Origin: Prosapia bicincta
Lineage: Eukaryota > Arthropoda > Insecta > Hemiptera > Cercopidae
Reading direction: 5' to 3'
Assembly: GCA_036971475.1 (NCBI GenBank)
Contig: JBAIZL010000006.1
Location: forward strand, 135,379,731 to 135,443,730
DNA length: 64,000 nt
How positions within the stretch are numbered: the stretch's first letter is position 1; each line of letters starts with the position of its first letter. Positions 22,281 through 34,178 of this stretch are shown here, piece after piece. Position numbers and translations under genes: made by a program. The notes beneath the pieces are model-generated. The model ran no database searches, was not told the origin of the DNA, and saw only the letters and a program-made list of their open reading frames with translations.

Positions 22281-23502
22281 ACAGAAGGAATCTCCCATAC
22301 TGCATAATTTATTCCTCTCGCCAAAATAATGAAAAACGTTTATATAAACATGGGTCTGGAAATGCTTCATTGGCAAGTTATACAGGGTCAAAGATTTAAC
22401 CTGAAATTCAGCTCCCTCAGTGAAGTTAACTTACACTAAAATATTTTTGGGACGTTAATTGAGTTTGTTAATTAGATAAGTTTTATGTAAAATGAGCTGA
22501 CAAATCGTATAAAACCTGTCCCAGAACTCTATCTCCAATAGTTTAAGAGAAAATTAGGGTAAAGGAAAAAAATATTAGGGTCAAAAAACACTATTTTGCG
22601 TTTGGACTACAACTCCTTTAAATTGCCTGTAAAGAACGAAAAATTTTCAATAAAACTTATAGAGAATTTTATTCTCAAAAAAATAATGTAAATAAAGTCA
22701 ATAAAAATGTCTTAGATTTCTTTGTATGGCGACACATGAAGACATTAGTGTACGCTTAAAAGTCGGATAGTGAACATGAACTTTTACACAGAATCATGTT
22801 TGCTGCCCGAGAAATAAAAAACAGTCCAATAATGTTAGAGAATCCAATGGCCTCTTTAAATCGTCGGTTGAAATGTGTATTAACAACGGAGGTGGACATT
22901 TTGAGCAGCTCTTGTAATACTGTTATCATTGTAAGTGGATTATATAATTTTATGAATAATACTGTAGATTATTTAAATACATTTTGGATTTGTAATAAAA
23001 TTATTTGAGAGACATTAGTGTACATTTTATCATCAGGCTACTTCATAATTTTTCGTGATTTTCATAATTTTTAGTTTTGTGTGTTCTAATAAAATTGAAT
23101 TGAAAAAAAATATTCTGTTTATGGACTTTATTTACAGTCTACAAATTTTATAGAAAATGTTTATTTGTTTACAGGCAATTTAAAGGGGTTATTATAGCCC
23201 AAAAAAAGTGTATTTTCGACTCTAACGTTTTTGGTTTTACCCTAATTTTCTTCTAAATTATTAACTCATTTTACATAAAACTTATCTAATTATCAAACTC
23301 AATTAACACCCTCAAAATCTCAGTATGAGTCAATTTCACTGAGGGAGCTGAATTTCAGGTTAAACCTTTGACCCTGTATAACTTGTCAACGAAGCATTTC
23401 TAAACCCATGATTATACGAATTTTTTTCATTATTTTTGTGAGAGGAATAAGCTTGTGCAGTATGGCAGATTCCTTCTGAAACACCCTGTATACGTTATCT
23501 TG
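22281..23502. mobile_element. Long-inverted-repeat (fold-back) element
   Basis: Arms of about 330-400 bp (22281-22680 and 23150-23502) are inverted copies: CAGAAGGAATCTCCCATACT versus AGTATGGCAGATTCCTTCTG, then TACAGGGTCAAAGATTTAACC, GAGGGAGCTGAATTTCAGGT and GCAATTTAAAG. The right tip extends to GAAACACCCTGTA, while the left tip lacks this. The central 0.45 kb carries a short ORF (22796-23008, 70 codons, MFAAREIKNSPIMLENP...) that I do not recognise. Confidence 0.82.
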
Positions 23503-23699
23503 ATAGCAACCATTTTTTCAATTCAAATGAAAAATCATTTAATAACTTATTCTGTTTAGCATATTTTGGTACTAAATTGAATATTTTTTACCATAAAAAA
23601 TATAACGTGTTGGAAAGATTTTTCTCGAGTCGGATAAGCAGTCTTTGGTTTTCGTGTCTCGGAACATTCTGTCCAACATATATACTGTTATAAAATACT

Positions 23700-24260
23700 T
23701 TTAGTACTTTATAAATCAAGTAATTATCTAAAGAACCAATTGAAAACTATTAACTTACTTAATAGTAAATTGCTGATGTGTTTCGAAACTTTTGTTTCAT
23801 TAATGAAGCCTAACCTGCTTCTGATGGCATTCGCTCAAGTTTGTATGGTGTGGTATAGGGTCGGTTGTGTAATATGTATTGCAGAAATTTGTTGAGTGTG
23901 AAGTGTGTGTTGTCATTTAACATATGTAGTTTTTGTGTTAGTTGATATATGTATATTTCAAAATTTGTCTGTTTTGGTTAGTTTTTTACTATTTCTTAGG
24001 AGAATGTTTAAATTAGTCTGAATTTTGTAGAAATGTGTTGGGTTTTGTATGTGTGTTACATAGCTGGATTTTGGCTTAATGTTTTTTTTATCCTTGATGT
24101 GTTATTTGTATTTTGTGTGTGAGGTACCATTTGGCCAATGCAGAAGCTGGGGCAGTTGTTACATGTTATTTTGTATATACCGGATAGATTTTATATGTTT
24201 TTTAAGAGTGATTCTTGTTTTGTGTGATATTTAGTAGTTGACTGAAGTTGGGGGCAATTT
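23700..24260 (-). pseudogene. Penelope-like element, GIY-YIG endonuclease relic
   Basis: On the minus strand at about 24200-24120 one reads NLSGIYKITCNNCPSFCIGQ, the first half of the Penelope GIY-YIG endonuclease, including its CxxC insert. The second half decays quickly (frameshifts; HTQNTNNTSRI, then THIQNPTHF). Further downstream on the same strand, at 23830-23780, is the hairpin TGAAACAAAAGTTTCGAAAC followed by ACATCAGC, matching the end of the relic at 11196-11700. The two relics are diverged copies of one subfamily. Confidence 0.8.
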
Positions 24261-25264
24261 TGTGTGTTGTGATGAGTATATTTATTGTTTGTTTTGTGAC
24301 TCAAAAGTGTGGCTGTTTGAAGTTGTTTTATGTTTTAATTTTTTTGAGTATATTATCAATAAGTGTATGTCATAACCACTTTCTTAGGTGACGATCTTTA
24401 CTGTATAAATGTAAAGATGATTTACTGGAAGAATATTTAATCTCATAAACATAGAGAAAATGGATGTAGGGTTTGGATTATATGTAATCATTCTTATAAA
24501 TTGTGCCACATTAATTTGAAGGGATTAATCACAAATTTATCTGCTCTTCCCCAATTTTCAGTGACATAAACAATTCTGGAGTGGGTTAGAGCAAAATATA
24601 GTTTTCTAAACCTTTTTATTTAGTAAATTTCTCATAAAATAAAAATGTTTTTATATTTCTGCACAGCTTGTTTGCAGATGAATAATGCGAGATTTCTATG
24701 ATAATTTCTCCTAGAAGTTTGAGAGTACATACTTGTATTGTTGTACAATCACAAGGTATCGAATTAACATTTTAATATGAAATTTTAATTCCCAATCAAA
24801 AGAAAACCCTCTTAGTTCAAAATTGATAAACTTTGTTTTTGATATGTTACCGGATTTGATTATTGTCATTAGCAGTCTGTTAATTGCAAACCCTATTGGT
24901 GCCCAGTTATTGTTTGTGTAAAGGTTAAAAATTTTGTCAGCAAAAGCATAAATTTCATCATATAATGGCAAATTAAGTAGATTGTTTATAAAAATTATAC
25001 ATAGTAATGCAGCAAGAACTAATACAACAAATCCTGTTAGACTCTTTTCTCCATAAATCTTGATCCACTCGAGGAGTTCTCAATCCAAACTCATTGCAAT
25101 CGCCAGGTATGAACCAATCCATTGCAATTCTACCCCTTACTTCTCACTATCTCTAGTATCTTCAAAATATCTGCATGATCAAGATCAAATGTTTTCGAGA
25201 AATCCATAAACGTTGTGTAACATTTGTTGCTGTAACAGCAACTATTATAAATATCGAAATTTTG
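24261..25264. other. Intron sequence, one unassigned ORF
   Basis: A minus-strand open frame of 86 codons (24711-24971, MPLYDEIYAFADKIFNLYTN...) has no motif I recognise, biased hydrophobic composition and no context. I do not call it a gene. Nothing else is seen. Confidence 0.35.
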
Positions 25265-25375
25265 TTGTTGTTCACGAGCTGGTTGTTAATCACTTATTAC
25301 AATTTGAAATTACTTGCGCCCAGACATTCTATTAATATAATTTGTTAAATGGTTTTCTTATACTTGGAAGTAAGG
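25265..25375. repeat. Dispersed repeat, also at 47090-47190
   Basis: GTTAATCACTTATTACAATT, followed by ATTACTTGCGCCCAGAC and TTGTTAAATGGTTTTCTTA, matches 47108-47185 base for base at most positions. The piece resumes in inverted form at about 26183-26220 on the far side of the TTAA element. Confidence 0.7.
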
Positions 25376-25450
25376 TTTTCGTCTTATGACAGGATGCTGA
25401 AGCAGTCGTAAGATGAAAACGTTACCTCCAAGTGTATGTTAACAATCTAA

Positions 25451-26176
25451 CACTTTCAAGCCTGGAGGTTTTAGGTAATATATGAAAAATTCCTGACATA
25501 TAATAGATACCATATTTACAACAAATTATATATTGTTGTAAAAGGAATGAAACAAGTTTTCAGGAAATATATACATATGAATTGATGACATACATATAGA
25601 TGGTGTTATGCTCCTTTGAGAAATGTATAAAAAGGTCAACAAAATACAATAGCAACACTGTACACCACTGCACTTCGCTACACATGTTTTAGATTGAAAT
25701 AAAAATAAATATTACATGCTATATATAATTTTAAATCTTTAAAAAATGTAAATTAGAAATATTTTTTTTAAAATGTAGTGAACTCTCTAAAATCGGTTCA
25801 TTTACATTTCCATTCAATTCATCTATAAAAGATATGTCGATTGTACATCGGCCTAGATCGGTTTCACTCTCACTGTCTTTAAGTGACATATCTTGTATTA
25901 AATCGCTTCCCAAAGCCATTATATCTATAACATAATGTCGCTCACAATAAAAATTAAATAACTGAAAGATAAAATTAAAGCAAAAAACAACAAACTCGAA
26001 GCCTAAACAAAAATTACACAAACTACAAATTAAATAAACGAAATGATGGATAGATAACATTTAGAGTAAACAACAAGAAACTTGAAACTTAAACAACTCG
26101 CTTTAATAAAACACTCATTAGGTAATTAGTGTTATCTAAATTGCCCGATCTATATTCGGACATAGGCTTGAAAGTG
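25451..26176 (-). mobile_element. TTAA-flanked (piggyBac-type) short element
   Basis: The ends CACTTTCAAGCCTGGAGG and, reversed, CACTTTCAAGCCTATGTCC are inverted. The right flank is TTAA (26177-26180) and the left flank is CTAA (25447-25450), a probable one-base change. The minus strand carries an acidic ORF start, MALGSDLIQDMSLKDSESET (start at 25919, to 25731, 62 codons). It could be the N-terminus of a piggyBac-like transposase, but no catalytic part exists. Confidence 0.68.
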
Positions 26177-26180
26177 TTAA

Positions 26181-27574
26181 CAGATTGTCTGGTCTCAAGT
26201 AATTTCAAATTGTAATAAGTATCATTACCATCAGTAAAATTAATACTTCACTCAGTAATTTTCCATCTTCTAAACCTGAATTGCCTTGAATTAAAGAATT
26301 TGTTTTTATCAAAAAAGTGGGATATTTTCACTTTTAAAGCTTTTTACAAAGTTTATGAAAGAATTCATAATAAAGAAATGGCCATTAATTTTGTAACATC
26401 TTTTTACCTTTATTCAATTCCTTCTATTAGTTTACACTCTTCCTATATAAATATCTTGTACAAATTTTCAATCATTAATCAAATACTTTTTATTCATCCA
26501 CTCAAGTTCAAATACATTTTTTAAAACTTGTAGTGGATGACAATTGATATTAACACAGATTTTTCAAATATTTATTTATTAATTAAATTTAACTAATTTT
26601 AGTTTTATAAGGGAGAAAAACTTTTCACAAAAAGGGCAAGGTAAGCATTATAATTATTTCATCCTATTTGGCTTAAAATAAGTCAACATATAATTTCATA
26701 AAACAGCTGATTTTTTGTTACAGGTTATGTAGTAGAACAGCTGTTTAACACTTTAGTTATGTTTACTTTATTAATTTTATTTTAAATTATTTAATAAAAA
26801 GTAACAAATGAAATTTTACTTTTTTCCACCTAAGTAGGAATTGACTTTAATTATTTTTTTAATATTACTTGTTTAAAAATAGGTACAACTTTTACTTTCT
26901 TCAGTTTATTTCTAAATTCACCGATTAAAAACTAATATTATTTAAATAGGCTTAGACATTGGAAATAACAGGTGCTAAGAATTTTATCAGATCTACAAAG
27001 AGATAGTAAATACCAACAGATTTTTTTTGTTATTTAAAGATTTTATATCAGTCACATCTTGTTTCATAATGTAAGATTTAAAAAAAATGCTTTTGGGTTT
27101 CACAATGAGATAAATCATGATTGTAATCTGGAGGCAAGTTAGATACTAGATCTAATGATATGGTAATAAGTATTTTTCAAGACATTTCAAAATTAGACAA
27201 GTTTTTTCTAGAATGTTGATTCGTGTTTGTTCTAGGCTAATTTTATCTGAATTTTTATTGAAAAGTAGGCTGTGCACAGTAGTTAATTGTTTTCGGAAAT
27301 GGTTTTAATATTTCGTAGAATTTTCATAGGGTTTCTGATTATGTAAATTACCCAAGTGCTTAAAAGTCACCAATATTAAGGTTGAGTAAGTATAAGAAAT
27401 TTTCTGCAGATTTTTTTAAATGTCAAAACTTTATTTAAATAATGGGCAAATAATTGTGTACTTCGACATGTTTCATGAACATTTATACAATTTTGTTCTA
27501 TTTTATTTGACTTGTATCAGAGTTCTAAAGAAGAATGTATATAGTGTACCTTACTCTCTAATACTACAAAACTC
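26181..27574. other. Intron sequence, nothing recognised
   Basis: AT-rich. ORFs present are short and of low-complexity composition. Confidence 0.4.
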
Positions 27575-28162
27575 AGAAAACTCAGTACTTCTATTGGTAT
27601 CACTTGGCAAAAAAATCACTACTTACTGATATTTTTCAGCAGACGTTTTTAGCATTAGGTCATTGCATTGTTCAATACTGTGTCACGGACAAGACTGTTG
27701 CTTAGGTGTGTTTTTTTTAGTGTGAGTCTGTAGTGTGTTGATGTTCTTCCCTGTGTTATTATTCGTAGAGTAGTCGTTACTTATGTGTTCAAATATGATA
27801 TTTGATTGTGGGTGTGTTTTGTCGTTTGGAATGTATTGTGGATGGTTTTTGTGCGGTTTGTGTATCTCGTAGTTTTCTGTTGTGTTCAGTTTGTTGTTTT
27901 TCTTTGATGTAATGAAGGACTATTAGATTAGGATCAATATTAGTGTATATGTGTAGTGTGTTCCATATTTGAACACATAAGTAATGACTATTCTATGTAA
28001 ATAACACACCACATACACACACTAACACAACACACCTGAGCTACAGTCTTGTCTGTAACTTACAGCATTGAACAGTGCACTGACCTTAAGCGAAACCTAT
28101 ATGATGAAAAATATCACAAAGTAGTGGTTTTTTTTGCCAAGGGCTACCAATAGAAGGAATTT
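27575..28162. repeat. Long fold-back repeat
   Basis: The outer arms CTTCTATTGGTATCACTTGGC and GCCAAGGGCTACCAATAGAAG pair. Inner arms around GTTCAATACTGTGTCACGG, CAAGACTGT and TACTTATGTGTTCAAATATG pair with 27957-28090. Total span is 590 bp. It adjoins the next fold-back, which contains a Penelope-like relic, so it probably derives from the same insertion. Confidence 0.7.
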
Positions 28163-28189
28163 AAAAAACTTTCACTTACACTTTTAAAA

Positions 28190-28545
28190 AATGTTTTAAC
28201 TTGCCTATAGTAGCACTTACTTTGCTTGTTGAGGACGGCCGTTTCGGGAGATGTGTCCCTTTGTCAACTCAGACTGTAACTGATCTCAAGGTTTACGTAG
28301 GTTAGGGTGGGGTGGGATATTTTGGTGGTGTGGGTGTATTTTGTGTGTATTAGGAGTTATGATGTCAAAAAGTGCGTGTGAGTTGTAATGTAATTGTGTA
28401 TTGAGTATGTGTGTAGGAGTTACGGTCAGCTGGGTCTGAGTTGACAAAGGGACACATCTCCCGAAACGGTCGTCCTCAACAAGCAAAGTAAGTGCTACTA
28501 TAGGTAAGTTAAAACATTTTTTAAAAGTGTAAGTGATTACTAGTA
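28190..28545. repeat. Fold-back with hammerhead-like arms around a Penelope-like relic
   Basis: The arms (28198-28271 and 28434-28512) are almost perfect inverted copies: TTGCTTGTTGAGGACGGCCG, TTTCGGGAGATGTGTCCC and TTGTCAACTCAGAC. Each arm has a hammerhead-like layout: stem I TGAG/CTCA, TTGACAA in place of CTGANGA, stem II GGGA/TCCC, GAA, palindromic stem III ACGGCCGT, then C. Minus motif 28230-28271; plus motif 28437-28478. The G8-equivalent is A, so catalysis is unlikely. Confidence 0.8.
28286..28440 (-). pseudogene. Penelope-like element, endonuclease C-terminal tail relic
   Basis: The minus strand reads THILNTQLHYNSHALFDII and then a proline/histidine-rich end, LRKP plus stop. LN.QLH(Y/F)NSHALFD is the conserved tail after the GIY-YIG domain of Penelope-like elements. 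The hammerhead-like arm at 28230-28271 follows directly downstream on the same strand, as expected for the 3' end of such an element. Confidence 0.75.
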
Positions 28546-29446
28546 GCTCGCCCGAAGATGGAATCAACAAATGTAAAAAACTTTCCAAGTTGTACAACAC
28601 AAAAACAATATTGTATAATTCGTTTCTGTACTATATTTATTTAACAGTTAGTGGTGTGCCTGTTTAACTGAACCATCATGATGCACTCTGGACTTATGTA
28701 GACAAGTTGGCAACTGTATCTAGGTTCCTTAGGGTATTTATATGAATTTCCTAAATTTTGTATTATTTTTTAAACACAGTATAATTTATTACATAATCAA
28801 AACGAGAAAATAAGTTCAAGATATCATTTTAAGTAAGCTGTGCAAAAAAATGATATGTTTTTCATAAAATCTAAGAAAAATGAAGTAAAATAATTGTAAC
28901 ATATGAGTTCATACTCCTGTTTGTGCACACTAAGATGAACTGATCCGTCTTAAACCTGCCTGTTATCTATCAATATATGTAATAACATTTACGAATCATA
29001 TAATCCTTGTCTTTGTCCAAATGATCACACATATTTACTAAATACAACAAACAAAAATAAATTTGAAGAATAACTATATGTATATGGAGAATAATAAATA
29101 AGCTAGCAAAAACAATCGTCACTAAAATAAAGTTATTGTAATAGGTTTGTAAAATAACACGGAATATATTTGTGATAACAAATGCAACAGGCAACTAAGA
29201 AAACGACTACGCGTCAAATTAACAACTTTGCCGTAGTTCAGAATTATCTTTTTTTACAGCTGCACAGCTGACTGGAAATTAAAGATGTGTAATTCAAAAC
29301 CATATGGCTTGAAGAACATTGTGAAATACTAAAACCCGATATTTTGTGGAAACGGAAAAGTATGGAAATAATTACATCGGCCCGAGCTGTACTCGGGGTT
29401 AGTACTCAATGTGTTAATATATATTAAATATAATTAATGATGTGTA
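28546..29446. other. Intron sequence, little recognised
   Basis: AT-rich. Near 29388-29418 the sequence GTACTCAATGTG plus TTAA looks like the right tip of a TTAA-type element, but its left tip was not found. Confidence 0.4.
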
Positions 29447-31127
29447 CAGTGGAATCTCAGTTGCCAGGATGATCAAGACCAAGGTAGTGCCAGAATATTA
29501 AAAATGCCAGTTTAGTCGATGCATTGGCTTTTACAAATTGTAATTAATAACATAAATAAAAATAGAGGGTACATTTTGTTATCAAATAAAGAGGTTTAGT
29601 GTGCTTATAATAATGATTATTTATTAATAATAATTGAAAACTTCATCAATAACTAGATTAATAAAAATACTGTACAGTACTTGAGAAGGAAAACAAGATT
29701 ACTTTTAAACACTTCTCACACATGTTCTTGTTATAGGTTATATAATAATAAATAATTAGGCTGGTTTGTGAATTATGGTTATAAACAAATAAATAACTGC
29801 ACACGAACTCGCAAAACAGTATACTTTGGTGTCATTAGCGTTACAATGATTGTCCTCATCATCATCATCAGTGACACTATTTATTGAAATGCTCATGACA
29901 ATAGTATATTGTTTTGTGAGTTTGTGTATAGTTATTTATTTGTTTATAGTTATGTAAAACAAAAACAACAAAAATTAAATATTAATTATTAATTACACTG
30001 CACTATTTTTTTTTTTTAATGCACTACAGTATGTACTTTAATTTACTTTTTTTAAATTATTGCTTGTTGAAAAAAAAACTATTTTAAAAACTTGGTTTTT
30101 CAATCAAAACTTTAGGAATAGATTTTTTAATCTTTCATAATTTCTTCATGTTCAACACTGATAGAGCTTTATCACATTGCATGGTATATTGTGCCTAAGG
30201 CTGAACAACAGTTGTGCCACTCATCACTGTATCCAAAATATCATCTCCATTTATGGACATATTTATGTTATGTTTATGTACAAAACCAGCATTACAGAGA
30301 TTCAAGATTAGATAAATTGTCAGTCTGCAAAATATGCTCTTAATCAGGCACAGATGGAGCAGTTATACAAACTGGCAGATATTCTCTGCCCAAGTTGTTT
30401 TGGAAAACAATTCATTTTTTAAGAATTAGTGCGCCATCACTTAAAGTTGGAGTCTTGTGCTTGCTCTTTATTACAAACACAACACTAGAGAGCATATAAA
30501 ACAAATCACTAGAGACCATATAAAAACAAAACACTAGAGAGCATATTAAAACAAAACACTAGAGTGTATACAAACAAACCCCTATAGAGGATATTAAAGA
30601 AACACTAGAGAGTGAATAGAAACAAAGCACTTGAGAACCTATAGAAACAAAACACTAAAGAGCATAAAAAAATGAAACATTAGGGACCATATAAAAACAA
30701 AACACTAGACAGCATATCAAAATAAAACACTAGAGAGCATATAAAAACTAACATGTTTTTTTTTGTATAAATAATTTACCCCAGTCTTGATACAGAATTG
30801 CTATAACTAACAGATTATTTAGATACATTAAAAGGTATAACTGCACCCGATAGTTACAGTCATTGTCATCATCAATGTATGATGTGAAGAAAAGAAAAGA
30901 AAGAACTGTTACTATTTGCAATCATTATAGCACTGTACAGTATGCCTATTTACCTAATTCCTTTGTGATTTAATATGTACTATATGCTGGCTCTATTTTC
31001 TATAGTTCTAAAACGTTTAGTGAAGTGCCTGTTTCTGAGGGGTTTTGTCATTTTAGGCGTAATATTTAAAAGACTGGATTACTGGACATGGCCGTCTACT
31101 GAACACTGGGCTACTGAGATTTCACTG
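29447..31127. mobile_element. Tigger-ended non-autonomous element (1.7 kb)
   Basis: The left end CAGTGGAATCTCAGTTGCC and the right end, reversed, CAGTGAAATCTCAGTAGCCC are flanked by TA (29445-29446, 31128-31129). It has no coding capacity. It includes the minisatellite at 30477-30750. Confidence 0.8.
30477..30750. repeat. Minisatellite, about 28-bp unit, ten copies
   Basis: The unit is AACACTAGAGAGCATATAAAA with drift between copies. The repeats are directly tandem with no spacers, so this is not a CRISPR array. Confidence 0.88.
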
Positions 31128-33194
31128 TAGTTTATTTTGATGAGATTAATTTTTATGCTTAGATTTATATCAATTTGTTGTAAATGTGTATGATTAAAAG
31201 TTTTACATTCGTGAAGTGTTTAGTAATAAATGTGATAACAGGAATCTTGCTACAACAGCCCATTTATAAAGCAGAAACCAAACTAAATAGTAAAATAAAC
31301 TTGAGCTTTTGGAGTCATTTCTTATGCCTGATTTCTCTATAAACTATCAACCTGACTAACACTGATACAGATTAGGGTTTTTACTTTTTTATTAGAACTA
31401 TCCAGTGCCTGACGCAAAAGGAAACATAATGTTTGGCTTGTTAATGATTGTACATTATTTTAGTTTAAAAAAAATTATGGTACTGAATTTTATTTCAAAT
31501 AATGTTAGCCTTTCATGATCTCTTGGTTTTGAGCCAACATAAGAATAGCCTTGAGTAAGTAGTTAGTAAGACAGGTTTTTATCTAACAATATAAACCCAT
31601 AGCTAATTTGAAAATGTATAATTTTATTTTTATGGTGTCTTCTACAGGCTATTTGAACCTAGCTACAATTTTTGCAAGTAATTATAAAGGTTCATACGTC
31701 ATATTTTTCTGTTTTTAAAGTTTGGTAAATTCCTTATTTTAGAATGTTAATATAGAAAGTAACACTGTCTAGTTAAACATTTCTAGATTTCTTACAGTCT
31801 ATTTAATAACTATATTTTAAATTAATCCTCAACTGAATTCTATTTTATATTTAATTATGTTTATCCTTTATTCCTCTTATTTTGTATTTTTGTGTATCTC
31901 TGTTATCAACTATTTAATCTTTGTTTTAAAATAATATTTTATTTCTTTTAACTAATTTCTTATATTATTTCAGCTTATCTTTACCTTCATTTTTAATTAT
32001 TTGATGTTTTCCTCCTTTAAAATATAAGAAGCAAATAATTAAGTTACTTTAATGGTTTTAGTTAGTTTAAAAAGCCAGATGACCGAGACCATTTTAAAAT
32101 ATCACTTCAACCATTATTTACTCATGAATGTGTATGTCGTTATCACTACCACATCTCAGAGGTATATATGTGATTTATGTATGCATATATTATATATAAA
32201 GAAATTGTTGTGCTAAACATATTAAATGGCATCCATTTTATGCAAATCCGAGATCAAATTCTGAGTTTTTGTGGAAAGATACATGTAAGTTAGTAGTCAA
32301 TAAAACTATTATGTGTCATAAAAAAAAAATTAAATGTATGAACATTTAACTCAACCGTATGTTATAATCTATATCGTAGTCACAAATATTTGGAGGTGAC
32401 TGAAAAAAAATAGGTTACTTTTGCCAACAAAAAAGAATTTTGCAAATAAGAAGACTAAAATTATTTTTCCCATTAATGTTATGATCTCTTGGCGATATCA
32501 CTAGCTAAACACAAGGAACCCTATGAATTTGGCATAAAATGAAAGTCATCTCACATTCAACAATCAAATGCAGTAGCTTCTCCCTTTCCCATTCAAGACC
32601 CACGCTCTAAGTGTTGAAGATAATTCAAGGTTTTGTCTTGAGACAGGTATTGCCAACAATGCAGCACATTCTAGACAATCTTATCTTTTTATAATAATAG
32701 GAACTGCAGTATTTTATTTCGAGCTATAGAGCAGAGTTCCTTTAAACTGGTACAGTTTCAGGGTTTATGGTTACCATTGAAGAGTTGGTTTTCAACAGCT
32801 TCTAAATGAAAGTTCAATGATTTGATGATATTGGGTGTGTCAATTTTTGCTCAATCTAAGACTTAATGAGTTCTTCTATTAAAAGAAGTAGATACTAAAA
32901 AATGCTGAGAAATTGTGTTTGTATTCATCTGTGTTTAGAACAATAAGAGTTTATATTTGTTAATTTTTCTATATTCCGTAAAATTTTGGATGGACAAAGT
33001 AAGTTGGGAGTTCTGTAAGTTGGCATTTCTCCAGGAATTGTGTTTTGCTAAGTGTATGCTTGTGAGCCAGTTGTCATAGCTACATTGTGATTTGTTCCTT
33101 TCAATGGATATTATTGCAAGCTCCATGCCTAGGAAGCATGCAAAAACTTACCTGATTAACTTGTATACATTCCTAAATTGTAGTGACTTGAAAA
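31128..33194. other. Intron sequence, nothing recognised
   Basis: About 2 kb of AT-rich sequence without terminal repeats, protein blocks or arrays. Confidence 0.4.
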
Positions 33195-34178
33195 AAACTG
33201 GCACTCACAAACGCTTGTCCTTGTGAAGACCACACATCTTCTGCAATCAATCATGCATTTTAATGGAAGGTATCACATGGCTGAGGATGCACTGCACTAG
33301 TTATTGGTTCCTGGCACTCACAAACACTTGTCCTTGTGAAGACCACACATCTTCTGCCATCAATCATGCATTTTCATGGAAGGTATCACATGGTTGAGGA
33401 TGCACTGCACTAGTTAATAAGGGTTCCTGGCACTCACAAACACTTGTCCTTGTGAAGACCACACATCTTCTGCCATCAATCATGCATTTTCATGGAAGAT
33501 ATCACATGGTTAAGGATGTACTGCTTTAGTTAATTAGGGTTCCTGGCACTCACAAGCGCTTGTACTTGTGAAGACCACACATCTTCTGCCATCAATCATG
33601 CACTTTCATGGAAGGTATCACATGGTTGAGGATGCACTGCACTATTTAATATGGGTTCCTGGCACTCACAAACTCTTGTCATTGTGAAGACCACACATCT
33701 TCAACCATCAATCATGCATTTTCATGGAAGATATCACATGGTTGAGGATGCACTGCAATTGTTAATAAGGGTTCCTAGCACTCACAAACGCCTGTCCTTG
33801 TGAAGACCACACATCTTCTGCCATCAATCATGCATTTTCATGGAAGGTATCACATGGTTGAGGATGCACTGCACTAGAATAAGGGTTCCTAGCACTCACA
33901 AACGCTTGTCCTTGTGAAGACCACACATCTTCTGCTATCAGTCATGCATTTTCATGGAAAGTATCACATGGTTGAGGATACACTGCACTTGTTAATAAGG
34001 GTTCCTGGCACTCACAAACTCTTGTCCTTGTGAAGACTACACATGTTCTGCCATCAATCATGCATTTTCATGGAAGGTATCACATGGTTGAAGTTGCACT
34101 GCACTAGTTAATAAGGGTTCCTGGCACTCACAAACGCTTGTCTTTGTGAAGACCACACATATTCTGCCATCAATCATG
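33195..34178. repeat. 116-bp satellite, nine units
   Basis: The unit begins GGCACTCACAAACGCTTGTC and continues GTGAAGACCACACATCTTCT, GCCATCAATCATGCATTTTC and GGTATCACATGG. Units start at 33201, 33314, 33430, 33546, 33662, 33778, 33892, 34008 and 34124, a spacing of 113-116 bp. The last unit is cut after about 55 bp, exactly where the LINE begins. Confidence 0.97.

Noticed and set aside
24711..24971. Minus-strand 86-codon open frame in the large intron.
   Set aside because: No motif, no neighbours, composition typical of AT-rich noise.
30477..30750. Regular short repeats that might suggest a CRISPR array.
   Set aside because: Units are directly tandem, without unique spacers, and this is animal nuclear DNA.
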